From Streptomyces sp. SM11 (lineage in GTDB: Bacteria > Actinomycetota > Actinomycetes > Streptomycetales > Streptomycetaceae): a DNA stretch of 48,719 bases. The DNA lies in assembly GCF_002910905.1 (NCBI RefSeq), contig NZ_NEUE01000151.1, forward strand, positions 1 to 48,719, in the 5' to 3' direction. The translations under genes were made by a program, and so were the position numbers. Positions 7,546 through 15,252 of the stretch are shown in pieces. The notes below the pieces were generated by a model, which made no database searches, was not told where the DNA came from, and saw only the letters and a list, made by a program, of their open reading frames with translations. Every line of letters begins with the position of its first letter. The stretch's first letter is position 1.

Positions 7546-9768
7546 CTAGCCCGCGTCCCGGTTTCCGTCACGCTCCGCAATCACGGTGAGGATGTGGGAG
7601 CGCTCGATGCCGCGCCGGTTGGCGCCCTTCCCGGCCTCCGTCTTGCCCCAGACCTGGCCGGTGCTGACGCCGTGCGGCTTGAGGGCGGCGGCCAGCTGCT
7701 CGGGCTCCCAGCCGCCGTAGACGTCCGGCCGGAGTTCGGCCAGGCGTGCCACGACGACTTCGGACCACAGCTTCGGCTCTTCGGCCGGCACGACCGCGAG
7801 GATGTCCGCGAGGAGATCGAACCCGGACGACTCCCGGTCCTCGAAGACCTCCCCGGCCGCGTGCCCGGTGAGCGTTCCGGCGGCTTCGCGCAGGCGGCGG
7901 GCCCGCAGCCCGATCACCTCAGCCGTCGGGGCATCGACGTAGACGGAGGAGACGATCCGCGCGTCGGAGCCTTCGCCAACGAAGTAGTGGATCCCCTTGT
8001 CCTTCCAGCTGAACATCGTGGCCCTGATCCCCCGCTTGTAGGAGGAAGTACCGAGGACCATGTCGTTCTCCAGCTGGCCCATGACCTTCAGGCACCACCG
8101 GGCCGACGCGTTCGCGCTGATGCCGGTGGGCAGGGCCTTTGCGTCCGGGCGCTGGGTGGCGAGCAGGAGCACGATGCCGGTGGCGGGGCCGCGCTTGACG
8201 AGGTCGGTGCAGATCTCTTCGAACTCCCCGCCGTGCTTGGGGTGCTCGAACCAGACCTGGCACTCATCCACCCCGATGACGATCGGGTGCAGCCCGAGCT
8301 TGGGCTTGTTCGCCAGCTCGGACGTCACCTTCGACTCCGGGCAGATATCCCGCGGCAGGGACCGGATCATCTTGGCCCTGCGGCGGAGCTCGGTGCGCAG
8401 TTCCCGCAGGTCAGCCAGGGCGTATTCGATGTCCTCGTCATCGTCCCCGGCCCGGTGGCGGTGCGAGACCCGCTCGCCTACCGGGTCGAGGTCGCCGGTG
8501 CCCTTGAGGTCGTAGGTGTGCAGCTCGGCGCGGTTGTCGAGGGCGGCGATGAGCAGGAGCAGGCGGAGCAGGAACGTCTTGCCCATGCGGGGGATCGCTC
8601 CGATGACCCCGGCGATGTACATCAGGGTGATCTCGACCCACCGGCCGCGCTGGTCGGTGCCGAAGGAGACCGGCTTGAACAGGTCGACGGACCCGCCCTT
8701 GATCAGCGGCCATGCGGGCTTCGTGGCCGTGGACATGTCCTGATCCCCGACCCAGAGCACCAGGCGGCCGGTGTGCTCGTCCGGGACGGCTTCGGGCCAC
8801 ACACACCCGAGCGGGCGGCGCAGCCCGGATGCCAGCTTGTCGCGGCGCTCGATGACGTCGGTGACCGTGACGCCGTAGGGGAGGTCCCCCTCCGCACGCC
8901 ATCCGGGCCCGTCACGGGTGATCGGGGCGGTGAACGTGAACCCGTCCCGGCCCTTGCTCTGCACCTGATTGATCGCCGTGATCCCGAGAGCCCCGAGTGC
9001 CCGCAGCACGATGTCACTGGTGAGCTTGGGTGCCTTGGTCATCTCCACGGCGCGGGTGATGACCGGTGCGTCGGCCTGAGTGCCGGCCGACCCGAGGGCC
9101 AGCAGCAGAGCCCCCACCGACAGGGCCTGGAGCCATCCGGGGGCCAGGACGTAGATGGCGAGCGCGATACCGAGTCCGACGAACATGCCGAGCACCGCAA
9201 CGAGGGTGCGCAGCCGGACCCGGCCGTCCCGCTGGCGGGAGAGCTTGAGGTACTCGGCTGCGTCCTCGCGCCGGACGGAAGCGAGCCGGACCGGCTCGCC
9301 CTCCCGGTCGGCCACCCACCGCATCGTCCCGCCCATGAACTTCGCCGCCCCGACCGGGGCTTGGAAGGTGAGGCGAGCGGCGTAGTACGGGGAGCGCAGT
9401 GCGTGGTATCCGGCAAGGTGGCCGTAGTGGCCTGCGGCCCACCGGGTCGCGGTCCGCAGCTCGGTGGTGGAGCGCAGCCACGCGGGGACGATCGCTCGGC
9501 GCTTGGCTCCGATGATCCGGCCCATGAACCCGGGCCCGACTTCGGCCGGACCATCGACCATCACCGGCTCGTCCGGGTCGCCCGACCCGTCACCCGACCG
9601 CGCGTGAGCCGAGTCGGGCGACCGGTCGGCTCGCGGGTCGGCCGACTCGGTCCGGGCCGACCGTGCCTTGTCGAGGTCGACTACTTCCCCACCCGAGTCG
9701 GGTGCGGTGGGGGTGTTCATGTCGGCTTCGAGTCGGTTGAAGAGTTCGCTTTCGTCGTCGTGATTCAC
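7546..9768 (-). CDS. tra: FtsK/SpoIIIE-type conjugal DNA translocase Tra of E1
   Basis: This 740-aa protein is the hexameric motor that moves double-stranded element DNA into the recipient at hyphal contacts. A disordered acidic N-terminus (1-80) is followed by a membrane-proximal region with hydrophobic stretches at about 187-230. The FtsK ATPase has Walker A GAIPRMGKT (390-398) and Walker B IVIGVDE (D501, E502). The last 50 residues (VSTGQVWGKTEAGKGANRRG) look like a winged-helix DNA-recognition domain. GTG 9768 was chosen for GGAAGGA upstream; an earlier start at 9873 would run through a regulatory repeat. No relaxase is needed in this transfer mode, and none is found in E1. Confidence 0.92.
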   Translation of the reverse strand: MNHDDESELFNRLEADMNTPTAPDSGGEVVDLDKARSARTESADPRADRSPDSAHARSGDGSGDPDEPVMVDGPAEVGPGFMGRIIGAKRRAIVPAWLRSTTELRTATRWAAGHYGHLAGYHALRSPYYAARLTFQAPVGAAKFMGGTMRWVADREGEPVRLASVRREDAAEYLKLSRQRDGRVRLRTLVAVLGMFVGLGIALAIYVLAPGWLQALSVGALLLALGSAGTQADAPVITRAVEMTKAPKLTSDIVLRALGALGITAINQVQSKGRDGFTFTAPITRDGPGWRAEGDLPYGVTVTDVIERRDKLASGLRRPLGCVWPEAVPDEHTGRLVLWVGDQDMSTATKPAWPLIKGGSVDLFKPVSFGTDQRGRWVEITLMYIAGVIGAIPRMGKTFLLRLLLLIAALDNRAELHTYDLKGTGDLDPVGERVSHRHRAGDDDEDIEYALADLRELRTELRRRAKMIRSLPRDICPESKVTSELANKPKLGLHPIVIGVDECQVWFEHPKHGGEFEEICTDLVKRGPATGIVLLLATQRPDAKALPTGISANASARWCLKVMGQLENDMVLGTSSYKRGIRATMFSWKDKGIHYFVGEGSDARIVSSVYVDAPTAEVIGLRARRLREAAGTLTGHAAGEVFEDRESSGFDLLADILAVVPAEEPKLWSEVVVARLAELRPDVYGGWEPEQLAAALKPHGVSTGQVWGKTEAGKGANRRGIERSHILTVIAERDGNRDAG

Positions 9769-9797
9769 TGACTGTCCTTCCTGGACAAGGGAGTGGA

Positions 9798-9842
9798 CAC
9801 GGGCCCGGCCGACGCTGTGAGAGGTGAGCGGTCGGGCCCGTG
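9798..9842 (-). promoter_or_regulatory. Hairpin upstream of tra1
   Basis: CACGGGCCCG (9798-9807) pairs with CGGGCCCGTG (9833-9842). The 25-base loop holds further self-complementary sequence. It ends 30 bases before the tra1 GTG, the same spacing as leader hairpins A1-A4, but the loop sequence differs (GTGAG repeats). Confidence 0.45.
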
Positions 9843-9872
9843 GTTCGAGGATCGCGTCCGTGAGAGGGCTCA

Positions 9873-9894
9873 ACGCTCACAGTTCTGTGAGCGT
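9873..9894. promoter_or_regulatory. Operator-like inverted repeat between RRQRL gene and tra1
   Basis: ACGCTCACAG and CTGTGAGCGT are perfect 10-base arms around TT. Additional GTGAG/CTCAC copies occur at 9815-9830 and 9860. The compact spacing looks more like a protein-binding operator than a terminator. It may allow separate control of tra within the operon. Confidence 0.5.
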
Positions 9895-9909
9895 GATCCT
9901 TTGTGGATT

Positions 9910-10296
9910 TCAGGCGGCGCGCTGTTCGTCGAGGTAGGCGCAGGAGGGGCACATGCCGAGCGACGTCGGGATGCAGTACCCGGCATCCGTGCGGCACTTC
10001 GGGCAGGTCCGGCGGGCGAGCATCGCCTTTGCGAGCGCCGCGGTACGGCCCGGGGTCATCGGCCGGACGGGCTTGGCCCGGTCGATGCGGTAGAGGTAGG
10101 CGACGGTCATACCGGCTTTGCGGCGGCGCGAGCGGCGCATGATCTGCGCGGCCACCTCCTGCCCGCCGGGCCGCAGCCCGCGGGCACGGAGCTGGCGGCG
10201 GGTGGCATAGCCGTCGGGTGCGTACTTCCACGGGAACGTCGGTATCCCGTGCAGCGCCCCGGTCGGGTCGTAGCACTTGCCGAACGCGGGGGACAT
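9910..10296 (-). CDS. RRQRL-motif zinc-binding protein of E1
   Basis: This 128-aa protein has the motif YATRRQLRARGLRPGGQ (about 30-46) that names a family common in Streptomyces elements. Its C-terminal zinc knuckle pair is CPKC at about 98-101 and CPSC at about 116-119. The middle is highly basic (RRSRRRKAG). Function is unknown; a nucleic-acid-binding accessory role is plausible. The start overlaps the GGDEF gene stop as TGATG, so the two are coupled. The E2 homologue (28485-28802) lies equally close to tra. Confidence 0.85.
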   Translation of the reverse strand: MSPAFGKCYDPTGALHGIPTFPWKYAPDGYATRRQLRARGLRPGGQEVAAQIMRRSRRRKAGMTVAYLYRIDRAKPVRPMTPGRTAALAKAMLARRTCPKCRTDAGYCIPTSLGMCPSCAYLDEQRAA

Positions 10297-10940
10297 CAGG
10301 CCGCGTCCCGCGGTCCTGCAAGTGCGGTGCCGCGTCGGCCGGCACGACGGCCGGACCACGTAGCGAGCAGCCTGCCGAGCCCCGCCCGGCGAATACCGGC
10401 CCGGCCCTGCTTTGCCGCGTACATCGCCTCATCCGCCCGCCGCAGCAGACCAGAGAGATCCTCACCGGGGTGGTCTGCAGCCCGGACCCAGCCGAGCGAC
10501 ACCGTGGTGTGCACCACCGGATCCAGACCGTCTGCGGGGCGGGCAAGCACGCCGTGCAGGACCGCGAGGAGGTCTGAGACGGTGCCGTGGTCGTCGATGA
10601 CAACGGCAGCGAACTCATCGCCCCCGAGCCGTCCGGCGACACCGGCCCGGCCGACGTAGTGGGCCAGCCGGTCCGCGGTTGCCCGCAGCAGGGCATCCCC
10701 CGCTGCGTGGCCGTAGTTGTCGTTGATCTGCTTGAAGCGGTCAACATCCGCGAGGACCACCACCGCCCGCGGATCCCTGAGCAGAGTGGAGGCACGGCGG
10801 GTGAAGCCGTCCCGTGTGTGCAGCCCGGTGAGCGGGTCCCTACGAGCGCTACGCAGGGAACGGCGCAGCCACAGCGAGTGGACCGCCCATCCAGCCGCGA
10901 TCGGCCCACCAGCAGCGAGGGCGGATAACAGGGCGTTCAT
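10296..10940 (-). CDS. GGDEF-domain protein, likely diguanylate cyclase
   Basis: The 214-aa protein has one N-terminal membrane helix (about 5-25) and a GGDEF domain starting RDPLTGLHTRDGF at 34-46. The signature GGDEF is intact at residues 106-110, and the metal-binding D in LADVDRFKQIND is present. It should make cyclic di-GMP from two GTP. The inhibitory RxxD I-site five residues before GGDEF is absent, so product feedback may be missing. It overlaps both neighbours (ATGA at 10937-10940, TGATG at 10296), so it is made together with the spread and RRQRL proteins. In Streptomyces c-di-GMP holds BldD active and delays development, so the element could influence host differentiation (inference). 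Confidence 0.85.
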   Translation of the reverse strand: MNALLSALAAGGPIAAGWAVHSLWLRRSLRSARRDPLTGLHTRDGFTRRASTLLRDPRAVVVLADVDRFKQINDNYGHAAGDALLRATADRLAHYVGRAGVAGRLGGDEFAAVVIDDHGTVSDLLAVLHGVLARPADGLDPVVHTTVSLGWVRAADHPGEDLSGLLRRADEAMYAAKQGRAGIRRAGLGRLLATWSGRRAGRRGTALAGPRDAA

Positions 10941-11959
10941 GCCGCCACCGCCCCGTCCGTGTCGTCACCGTCGTTGTCCTGCTCGGTGTCCACGGAGTGC
11001 AGCGGGAGAGCGGCGCGCTCGGCCTTGAGAGTGTCGCGCAACGTACGGGCGGTCGCCGCAGAGACGCGCACCGCCATGCGGATGCCGTCCGCGGTAAGGG
11101 CCGCGTCCGGCCACGCCGTGGTGACCTCCCTGGCCTCGGCCAGGGTTTCGTCCGGCGTCCGCCGCGGCTTCGGCTTCGGCTTGACGTTGCGGCGAGCAGG
11201 CTTTGCAGGCACCCTCAGCTCCGCCTTGGGTTCCTCGCTGCGCTCCTGCTCCGGGGCCGTTACCGAGTCCTTGGCAGGCGTTTCCTGCTCGGTGGCGGGG
11301 TTGAGCTCGCCGAGCTTGAGCAGGACACGTTCCCTGCGGGGCGTCTGCGAGCGCCACCGGCGGCCGTGCCGCTCGCGCAGCTCGGCACGGGCGAGCAGAC
11401 GTTCCCGCTCGCGGGCCAACGCATCGGCGTAGGAGGTGACCTCCCACAGCGTCATCCGGCGCCACAGGGCGAACGTGGAGGGGAAGGCGAGCAGCCACCG
11501 GGAGGCGCGGATCTTGTCCATGCGGCGGCCGGTGACGGCGCCGATGCGGGAGGCGTAGATGTGGGCGCCGATCTCGGAGAACACCACCCACAGCAGCGGC
11601 ATCGTTCCGTGCGCCACCTTGGCCCACAGGCCGTGTCCGGCGGAGATGTTCAGTCCGCAGGTCACCAGGGTCAGGATCCAGGGGACGAAGCGGACCCAGG
11701 CCAGCGCCATGTCCATCCGGATCAGCAGCAGGTTCGCCACGGAGAACACCGGGATGGACACGTCCATGCCGACCGGGACCATCCACGCTTCACTGAACCC
11801 CCACCGGGCCGCCGCAGCCGAGACCGCGTCGAACGAGGAGATCAGCCCCAGCGCACCGACACCGGCTGCGGCAAGCGCACCGACACCGGCCAATCCCAGT
11901 TCCGGACGGGTCAGCGGAGGAACCGCCGGCCGAACCACGTCGTGCGTTGTAGTCGTCAT
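10937..11959 (-). CDS. DUF2637 membrane protein (spread-type)
   Basis: In this 340-aa protein the N-terminal half has about four membrane helices with DUF2637-like sequence (LGLAGVGALAAAGVGALGLI; ISAGHGLWAKVAHGTMPLLW; SEIGAHIY). The C-terminal half is soluble, with a Lys/Pro-rich hinge (RRNVKPKPKPRRTPDE) and a small helix-turn-helix-like end (ADGIRMAVRVSAATARTLR). Such proteins are found with tra in Streptomyces plasmids and are thought to help intramycelial spread or a transfer channel. It overlaps both neighbouring genes by ATGA. E3 has a shorter relative at 43997-44959. Confidence 0.83.
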   Translation of the reverse strand: MTTTTHDVVRPAVPPLTRPELGLAGVGALAAAGVGALGLISSFDAVSAAAARWGFSEAWMVPVGMDVSIPVFSVANLLLIRMDMALAWVRFVPWILTLVTCGLNISAGHGLWAKVAHGTMPLLWVVFSEIGAHIYASRIGAVTGRRMDKIRASRWLLAFPSTFALWRRMTLWEVTSYADALARERERLLARAELRERHGRRWRSQTPRRERVLLKLGELNPATEQETPAKDSVTAPEQERSEEPKAELRVPAKPARRNVKPKPKPRRTPDETLAEAREVTTAWPDAALTADGIRMAVRVSAATARTLRDTLKAERAALPLHSVDTEQDNDGDDTDGAVAA

Positions 11960-12252
11960 GCCGCCGCACCGCCCCGGTACTGCCGTCGGCCGGCCGCCCG
12001 GCGGGTGGGGAGGAGCTCGACATTGAAGAGCTCCGGGGCATGAGCCTCGATCGCCTCGGCGGCGGCCTGGCTCACGCGGTCGGGCAGGTCGGGGTTGTCG
12101 GCGAGGATGCCGCGGGCCGCATCCAGACGGGCCGCCCGCTCCATCTCACTCTCACCCTCCACACCCAGCCAGAGATCCAGCGGGGTACCGAGGGCCAGTT
12201 CTACGAAGTCGGTGTCTGAGACGACCTGGTGGCCGCCGATGTACATGCGCAT
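11956..12252 (-). CDS. Small hypothetical protein, first gene of E1 transfer operon
   Basis: This 98-aa soluble acidic protein (MRMYIGGHQVVSDTDFVELA) has no family that I recognise. Two helices rich in Ala and Asp (ARLDAARGILADNPDLPDR, then QAAAEAIEAHAPELF) dominate. The ATG at 12252 has GGAG five bases upstream; a second ATG lies two codons later. It is the promoter-proximal gene of the minus-strand operon, preceded by leader hairpin A2 and further out by the boxA-like leader, and overlaps the next gene by ATGA. Confidence 0.72.
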   Translation of the reverse strand: MRMYIGGHQVVSDTDFVELALGTPLDLWLGVEGESEMERAARLDAARGILADNPDLPDRVSQAAAEAIEAHAPELFNVELLPTRRAAGRRQYRGGAAA

Positions 12253-12283
12253 GAGAACTCCAGGACTACGAAGGGATCGGAAA

Positions 12284-12325
12284 CCGGGGCGGTCGCGGTC
12301 TTTTGGCGAGAGGCGACCACCCCGG
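12284..12325 (-). promoter_or_regulatory. Leader hairpin A2 before the E1 transfer operon
   Basis: The 13-bp stem (12284-12296 with 12313-12325) has a 16-nt loop reading CTCTCGCCAAAAGACC on the coding strand. Compared with A1 the stem has one change, which is a G-U wobble on the minus-strand RNA but a C-A mismatch on the plus strand. This supports a role as minus-strand RNA. Flanking AAGGGA-like sequence is shared with A1. Confidence 0.65.
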
Positions 12326-12608
12326 GTGCAGCAGGATCAGACGGCGGCGATGATCAGCAAAGCGATCAGCCTCCGAGCGGACAGACACAGGGCTTGACCT
12401 GCCGGCCGATGCCACGGCCAACAGGTTCCGAGCCTGGGGAATCGGGCGCGTCATCGTCGCTGCTCTGACGCCAGCAGGGCGGCGCGCACACGGGTGGCAC
12501 CCAGAGGTGTTCTCAGGTGTTCTCCAGAGCCGTTGCGCAGAAGGTTGGGCGCCGGGTGACATCACCCGGTCACCGCGGGGACGAGGACTTCCACCCCGTC
12601 ATTCGTTC

Positions 12609-12674
12609 TTGGCACGCTGTTCAGTTCTCAAGCCACGAGCGCTTCCTTCGAACCCGTTTCACGGAGCTCTCCGG
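12609..12674 (-). promoter_or_regulatory. rRNA-leader-like boxA/antitermination segment, E1
   Basis: On the minus strand this 66-bp stretch contains CTTGAGAACTGAACAGCGTG, preceded by GTGAAACGGGTTCGAAGG. It resembles the boxB-boxA region of actinobacterial rRNA operon leaders (TTGAGAACTCAACAGCGTGCC). A copy with about 7 differences sits at 31095-31160 in the equivalent place in E2. It could let polymerase read through the hairpins of the long operon. The remaining part of the 655-bp gap (12343-12608) shows nothing else I can name. Confidence 0.6.
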
Positions 12675-12711
12675 GCGCAGGTTGAGCCGTTCGCTACGAT
12701 CACCCCGAGGT

Positions 12712-12742
12712 GATGCAGTACCTCTACTACAGGTACTGCATC
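12712..12742. promoter_or_regulatory. Operator-like inverted repeat in the E1 divergent control region
   Basis: GATGCAGTACCT (12712-12723) and its exact complement (12731-12742) flank CTACTAC. It lies between the minus-strand transfer operon leader and the plus-strand XRE gene (12909), where a repressor or activator would control both. Candidates are the XRE protein or the GntR protein (14700-15191). Confidence 0.65.
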
Positions 12743-12908
12743 GATTGCCGTCAAGCTCATCGACGGAACCTCTGGGCTCTGCGCCGGAACTTCTTGGCGC
12801 ACCATCAGCATCGCTGCAGGCCAGGGGCGTTGGTCACCCCCTCCGTAGACACCTTGGGTACATCTGGCTACCTTCGAGAAGTCCCAAGACGTCCCACCGG
12901 GGGTAGAG

Positions 12909-13667
12909 ATGACCAACGAACGCTTACGGTCGGCGCTCCTCGCGCAGGGCATGACCGTCCGCGACCTGGCCGAAGCCATCGACGTGAACGCCAAGACAGT
13001 GGAGCGATGGATCACGCAGGGGAAGGTGCCGTACCGGCGGCATCAGTACGCGACGGCTTCCGTGCTCGCCGTGGACGTCACGACGTTGTGGGACGACGGC
13101 AGGTCTGTCGACAGCGCAACCGACCTGAGCAAGGCGGAGATCGTCACGGTCTATCCGCACCGCCACATGGTCCCGAACGGACTGTGGCGGGAGCTGTACG
13201 CGCGGGCACGCAGCCACCTCGATGTGCTGGTCTACTCCGGGCTCTGGCTCTCGGAGGACCCCCTCTTCCACAACCTGCTGAAAGCCAAGGTTGAGAGCAA
13301 CGCACAGGTGCGGATCATGCTTGGGGACCCCGGCTGCGACGCTGTGCGGCAGCGCGGCATAGACGAGGGGCACCGCATCATGGACGGCAAGATCCGCAAC
13401 GCCCTGGTGAACTACCAGCCGCTCTTCACGAGCCACCCAGATGTCGGCTTCCGGCTCCATGACGCCACGCTCTACAACTCACTCTTCCGGTCCGACGACG
13501 AGATGCTCGTGAACACGCACGTCTACGGCATCGGCGCCTACATGGCCCCGGTCCTGCACCTGCGCCGGCTGCCCGGCGGCGGCCTCTTCGACACCTACGC
13601 CCGTAGCATCGAACAGACCTGGGGCAGCGCACGCCCGATCACCGACGACGACATGGTGGGAGCCTAA
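12909..13667 (+). CDS. XRE-family transcriptional regulator with C-terminal PLD-like domain
   Basis: The 252-aa protein begins with a helix-turn-helix at about 5-60 (LAQGMTVRDLAEAIDVNAKT). The larger C-terminal domain (about 78-245) resembles DUF5919/phospholipase D-like sensor domains: DVLVYSGLWLSEDP, VRIMLGDPGCDAVRQRG and HLRRLPGGGLFDTY. No complete HxK(x)4D is visible, so catalysis is doubtful. The start ATG has GGGGGTAG upstream. It is followed after 2 bases by the Nudix gene. By analogy with pSAM2 Pra and Pif the pair may control replication/transfer and immunity (inference). Confidence 0.82.
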   Translation: MTNERLRSALLAQGMTVRDLAEAIDVNAKTVERWITQGKVPYRRHQYATASVLAVDVTTLWDDGRSVDSATDLSKAEIVTVYPHRHMVPNGLWRELYARARSHLDVLVYSGLWLSEDPLFHNLLKAKVESNAQVRIMLGDPGCDAVRQRGIDEGHRIMDGKIRNALVNYQPLFTSHPDVGFRLHDATLYNSLFRSDDEMLVNTHVYGIGAYMAPVLHLRRLPGGGLFDTYARSIEQTWGSARPITDDDMVGA

Positions 13668-13669
13668 AC

Positions 13670-14143
13670 ATGGGACGCATCGACTACCTTCACGACCCGG
13701 ACGCCCCGCCGGCCAACTCGGTGGTCCCATCCGTCGTGGCATTCGTGCGGAACGACGAAGGCGCTGTCCTGCTCATTCAGCGCTCGGACAACGGCCGTTG
13801 GGCACTGCCCGGTGGCGGCCACGACGTCGGCGAGTCCATCAGTGACACGGTTGTGCGCGAGGTCTGGGAAGAGACCGGCATCAAGGCCGAAGTCATAGAC
13901 ATCTCTGGGATCTACACCGACCCCGGGCACGTGATGCTCTACGACGACGGAGAGGCACGCCAGCAGTTCAGCATCTGCTTCCGCGCTCGCCCCGTCGGTG
14001 GTGACGTACGAACGAGCGACGAAACAACTCAGGTCCGCTGGGTCACCCCAGCGGACCTGTCCACGTACGACATCCACGCGACCATGCGCCTCCGAATCGA
14101 GCACGCCATGGACGAGGCGCGGCCGGCGCCCTACATCGGCTGA
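13670..14143 (+). CDS. Nudix hydrolase, possible Pif-like transfer-immunity factor
   Basis: The 157-aa Nudix-domain protein has a complete Nudix box at about 49-71 (GGHDVGES...REVWEETGI; all G, E, R, E, E, E, G positions present), so it can bind metal and hydrolyse nucleoside-diphosphate-linked substrates. pSAM2 encodes a Nudix protein, Pif, that blocks redundant transfer between element carriers; this gene sits in a comparable position next to a regulator. It lies 2 bases downstream of the XRE gene. Its last 13 bases overlap the convergent HD-domain gene. Confidence 0.85.
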   Translation: MGRIDYLHDPDAPPANSVVPSVVAFVRNDEGAVLLIQRSDNGRWALPGGGHDVGESISDTVVREVWEETGIKAEVIDISGIYTDPGHVMLYDDGEARQQFSICFRARPVGGDVRTSDETTQVRWVTPADLSTYDIHATMRLRIEHAMDEARPAPYIG

Positions 14144-14694
14144 CGCTTGACCTCTGCAAGCCGCAGCACGACCCGCGCAGTGCAGGCGAGAATCTCCGGT
14201 TCCGCGCGACGAATGAACGTACCGATGAGACTGTCCGGCCCATACCGGCCGGTGATCTCGTTCACCCGGTCCACCGGGTTGGTCGACGTACCGTCTGGCG
14301 TCGTGTTCATGTCGCAGTAGCAGAGCGCGTCTGCAAGGTCAGGGTGCTCGCGCGGGAACTCGGCCTCCAGCTCGTCGCGCATCCCGCGCGCCTCGGCTTC
14401 CATCCACGCGCACGAGTGGTGAGCGACGAGGCGCACGATGCGCTCGTCCGCATGCGCGACGTCCCGGAGGTACCGCGCGCCATCCAGCGGATGAAAGCCG
14501 GTCTTGGCCAGGTCCGGCGCGTACCCGATGTCATGCAGGACAGCCGCGGCCTCCAACAACTCGGCATCGTCCCCAAGGATCGGGACCAGGGTTCGGGCCC
14601 GCTCGGCCACCCCCTGGCAATGCGCCCACCGACGCGGCAACGGCTCGGCAAGCAGCTTCTCGGCGAGGGGGTAGGCCCACGCGGTCAATCCCAT
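14131..14694 (-). CDS. HD-domain phosphohydrolase
   Basis: This 187-aa protein has HD-superfamily metal ligands: H25 in RRWAHCQGV, the H54-D55 pair in AAVLHDIGYAP, and HH in LVAHHSCAWME. A later conserved D lies in LADALCYCDMNT. It probably hydrolyses phosphate from a nucleotide; the substrate is unknown. ATG 14694 is used, but a TTG at 14703 overlapping the GntR stop as TTGA is equally possible. It is cotranscribed with the GntR gene and converges on the Nudix gene with a 13-base overlap. Confidence 0.82.
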   Translation of the reverse strand: MGLTAWAYPLAEKLLAEPLPRRWAHCQGVAERARTLVPILGDDAELLEAAAVLHDIGYAPDLAKTGFHPLDGARYLRDVAHADERIVRLVAHHSCAWMEAEARGMRDELEAEFPREHPDLADALCYCDMNTTPDGTSTNPVDRVNEITGRYGPDSLIGTFIRRAEPEILACTARVVLRLAEVKRQPM

Positions 14695-14699
14695 GGTCG

Positions 14700-15191
14700 T
14701 CAAGATTCCGAAGACTCCGTTCGCTTCGGCAGCGCTCGGACAGTGCGCTGCTTGCCTTGCCGAGCCTCAGACAGCAGGCCAGCAGATTCCAGCTTGTCGA
14801 GCGCCTTGCTCACCGTGGGCCGCGAGACCCCGAACCGCGAGCTGAGTTCGGTCGTACTCGGGAAGCGTGCCCCGATGGCGAGCTCGTCATCAGCGATGAC
14901 GTCCGCCAAGCGCTCATCCAATGGACGCCTGTCGACAGCTTCGCCACGCCTGATCACTCGCCAGCGCCCCCCGGGCACCGGCGCAGCCAAACCGTCCTGT
15001 TGGAGTGCACCGAAGACACGGAGCGCTACGCCCCGCGAGACCCCGTGTGCGCTCATCAGTTCCGCGGCAGACGGCAGCTCAGTCATTGCTTCATCAGCCT
15101 CAACCTGAGCACTGACCAAATCAGCAATTTTCCGAAATGTTCCCCGAGGGCTGGCTTGCTGCGACACCCGCGCTCCCCACTCCATCTTCAT
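14700..15191 (-). CDS. Tandem winged-helix GntR-type regulator (KorSA-like)
   Basis: The 163-aa protein consists of two GntR-type winged helices in tandem and no effector domain. The first (about 17-80) includes LPSAAELMSAHGVSRGVALR; the second (about 88-155) includes FPSTTELSSRFGVSRPTVSK. The second is the better match to the family consensus. pSAM2 is kept silent by the GntR repressor KorSA, and this protein is a reasonable counterpart; the duplicated DNA-binding unit could span a long operator alone. Start ATG 15191, with GAGGT upstream; ATG 15185 is an alternative. Confidence 0.83.
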   Translation of the reverse strand: MKMEWGARVSQQASPRGTFRKIADLVSAQVEADEAMTELPSAAELMSAHGVSRGVALRVFGALQQDGLAAPVPGGRWRVIRRGEAVDRRPLDERLADVIADDELAIGARFPSTTELSSRFGVSRPTVSKALDKLESAGLLSEARQGKQRTVRALPKRTESSES

Positions 15192-15252
15192 TACCTCAAG
15201 CCTGCCACGCTCCGGTGACGATCTGCGCGGCCTGCCACCTACTTACATTCCC

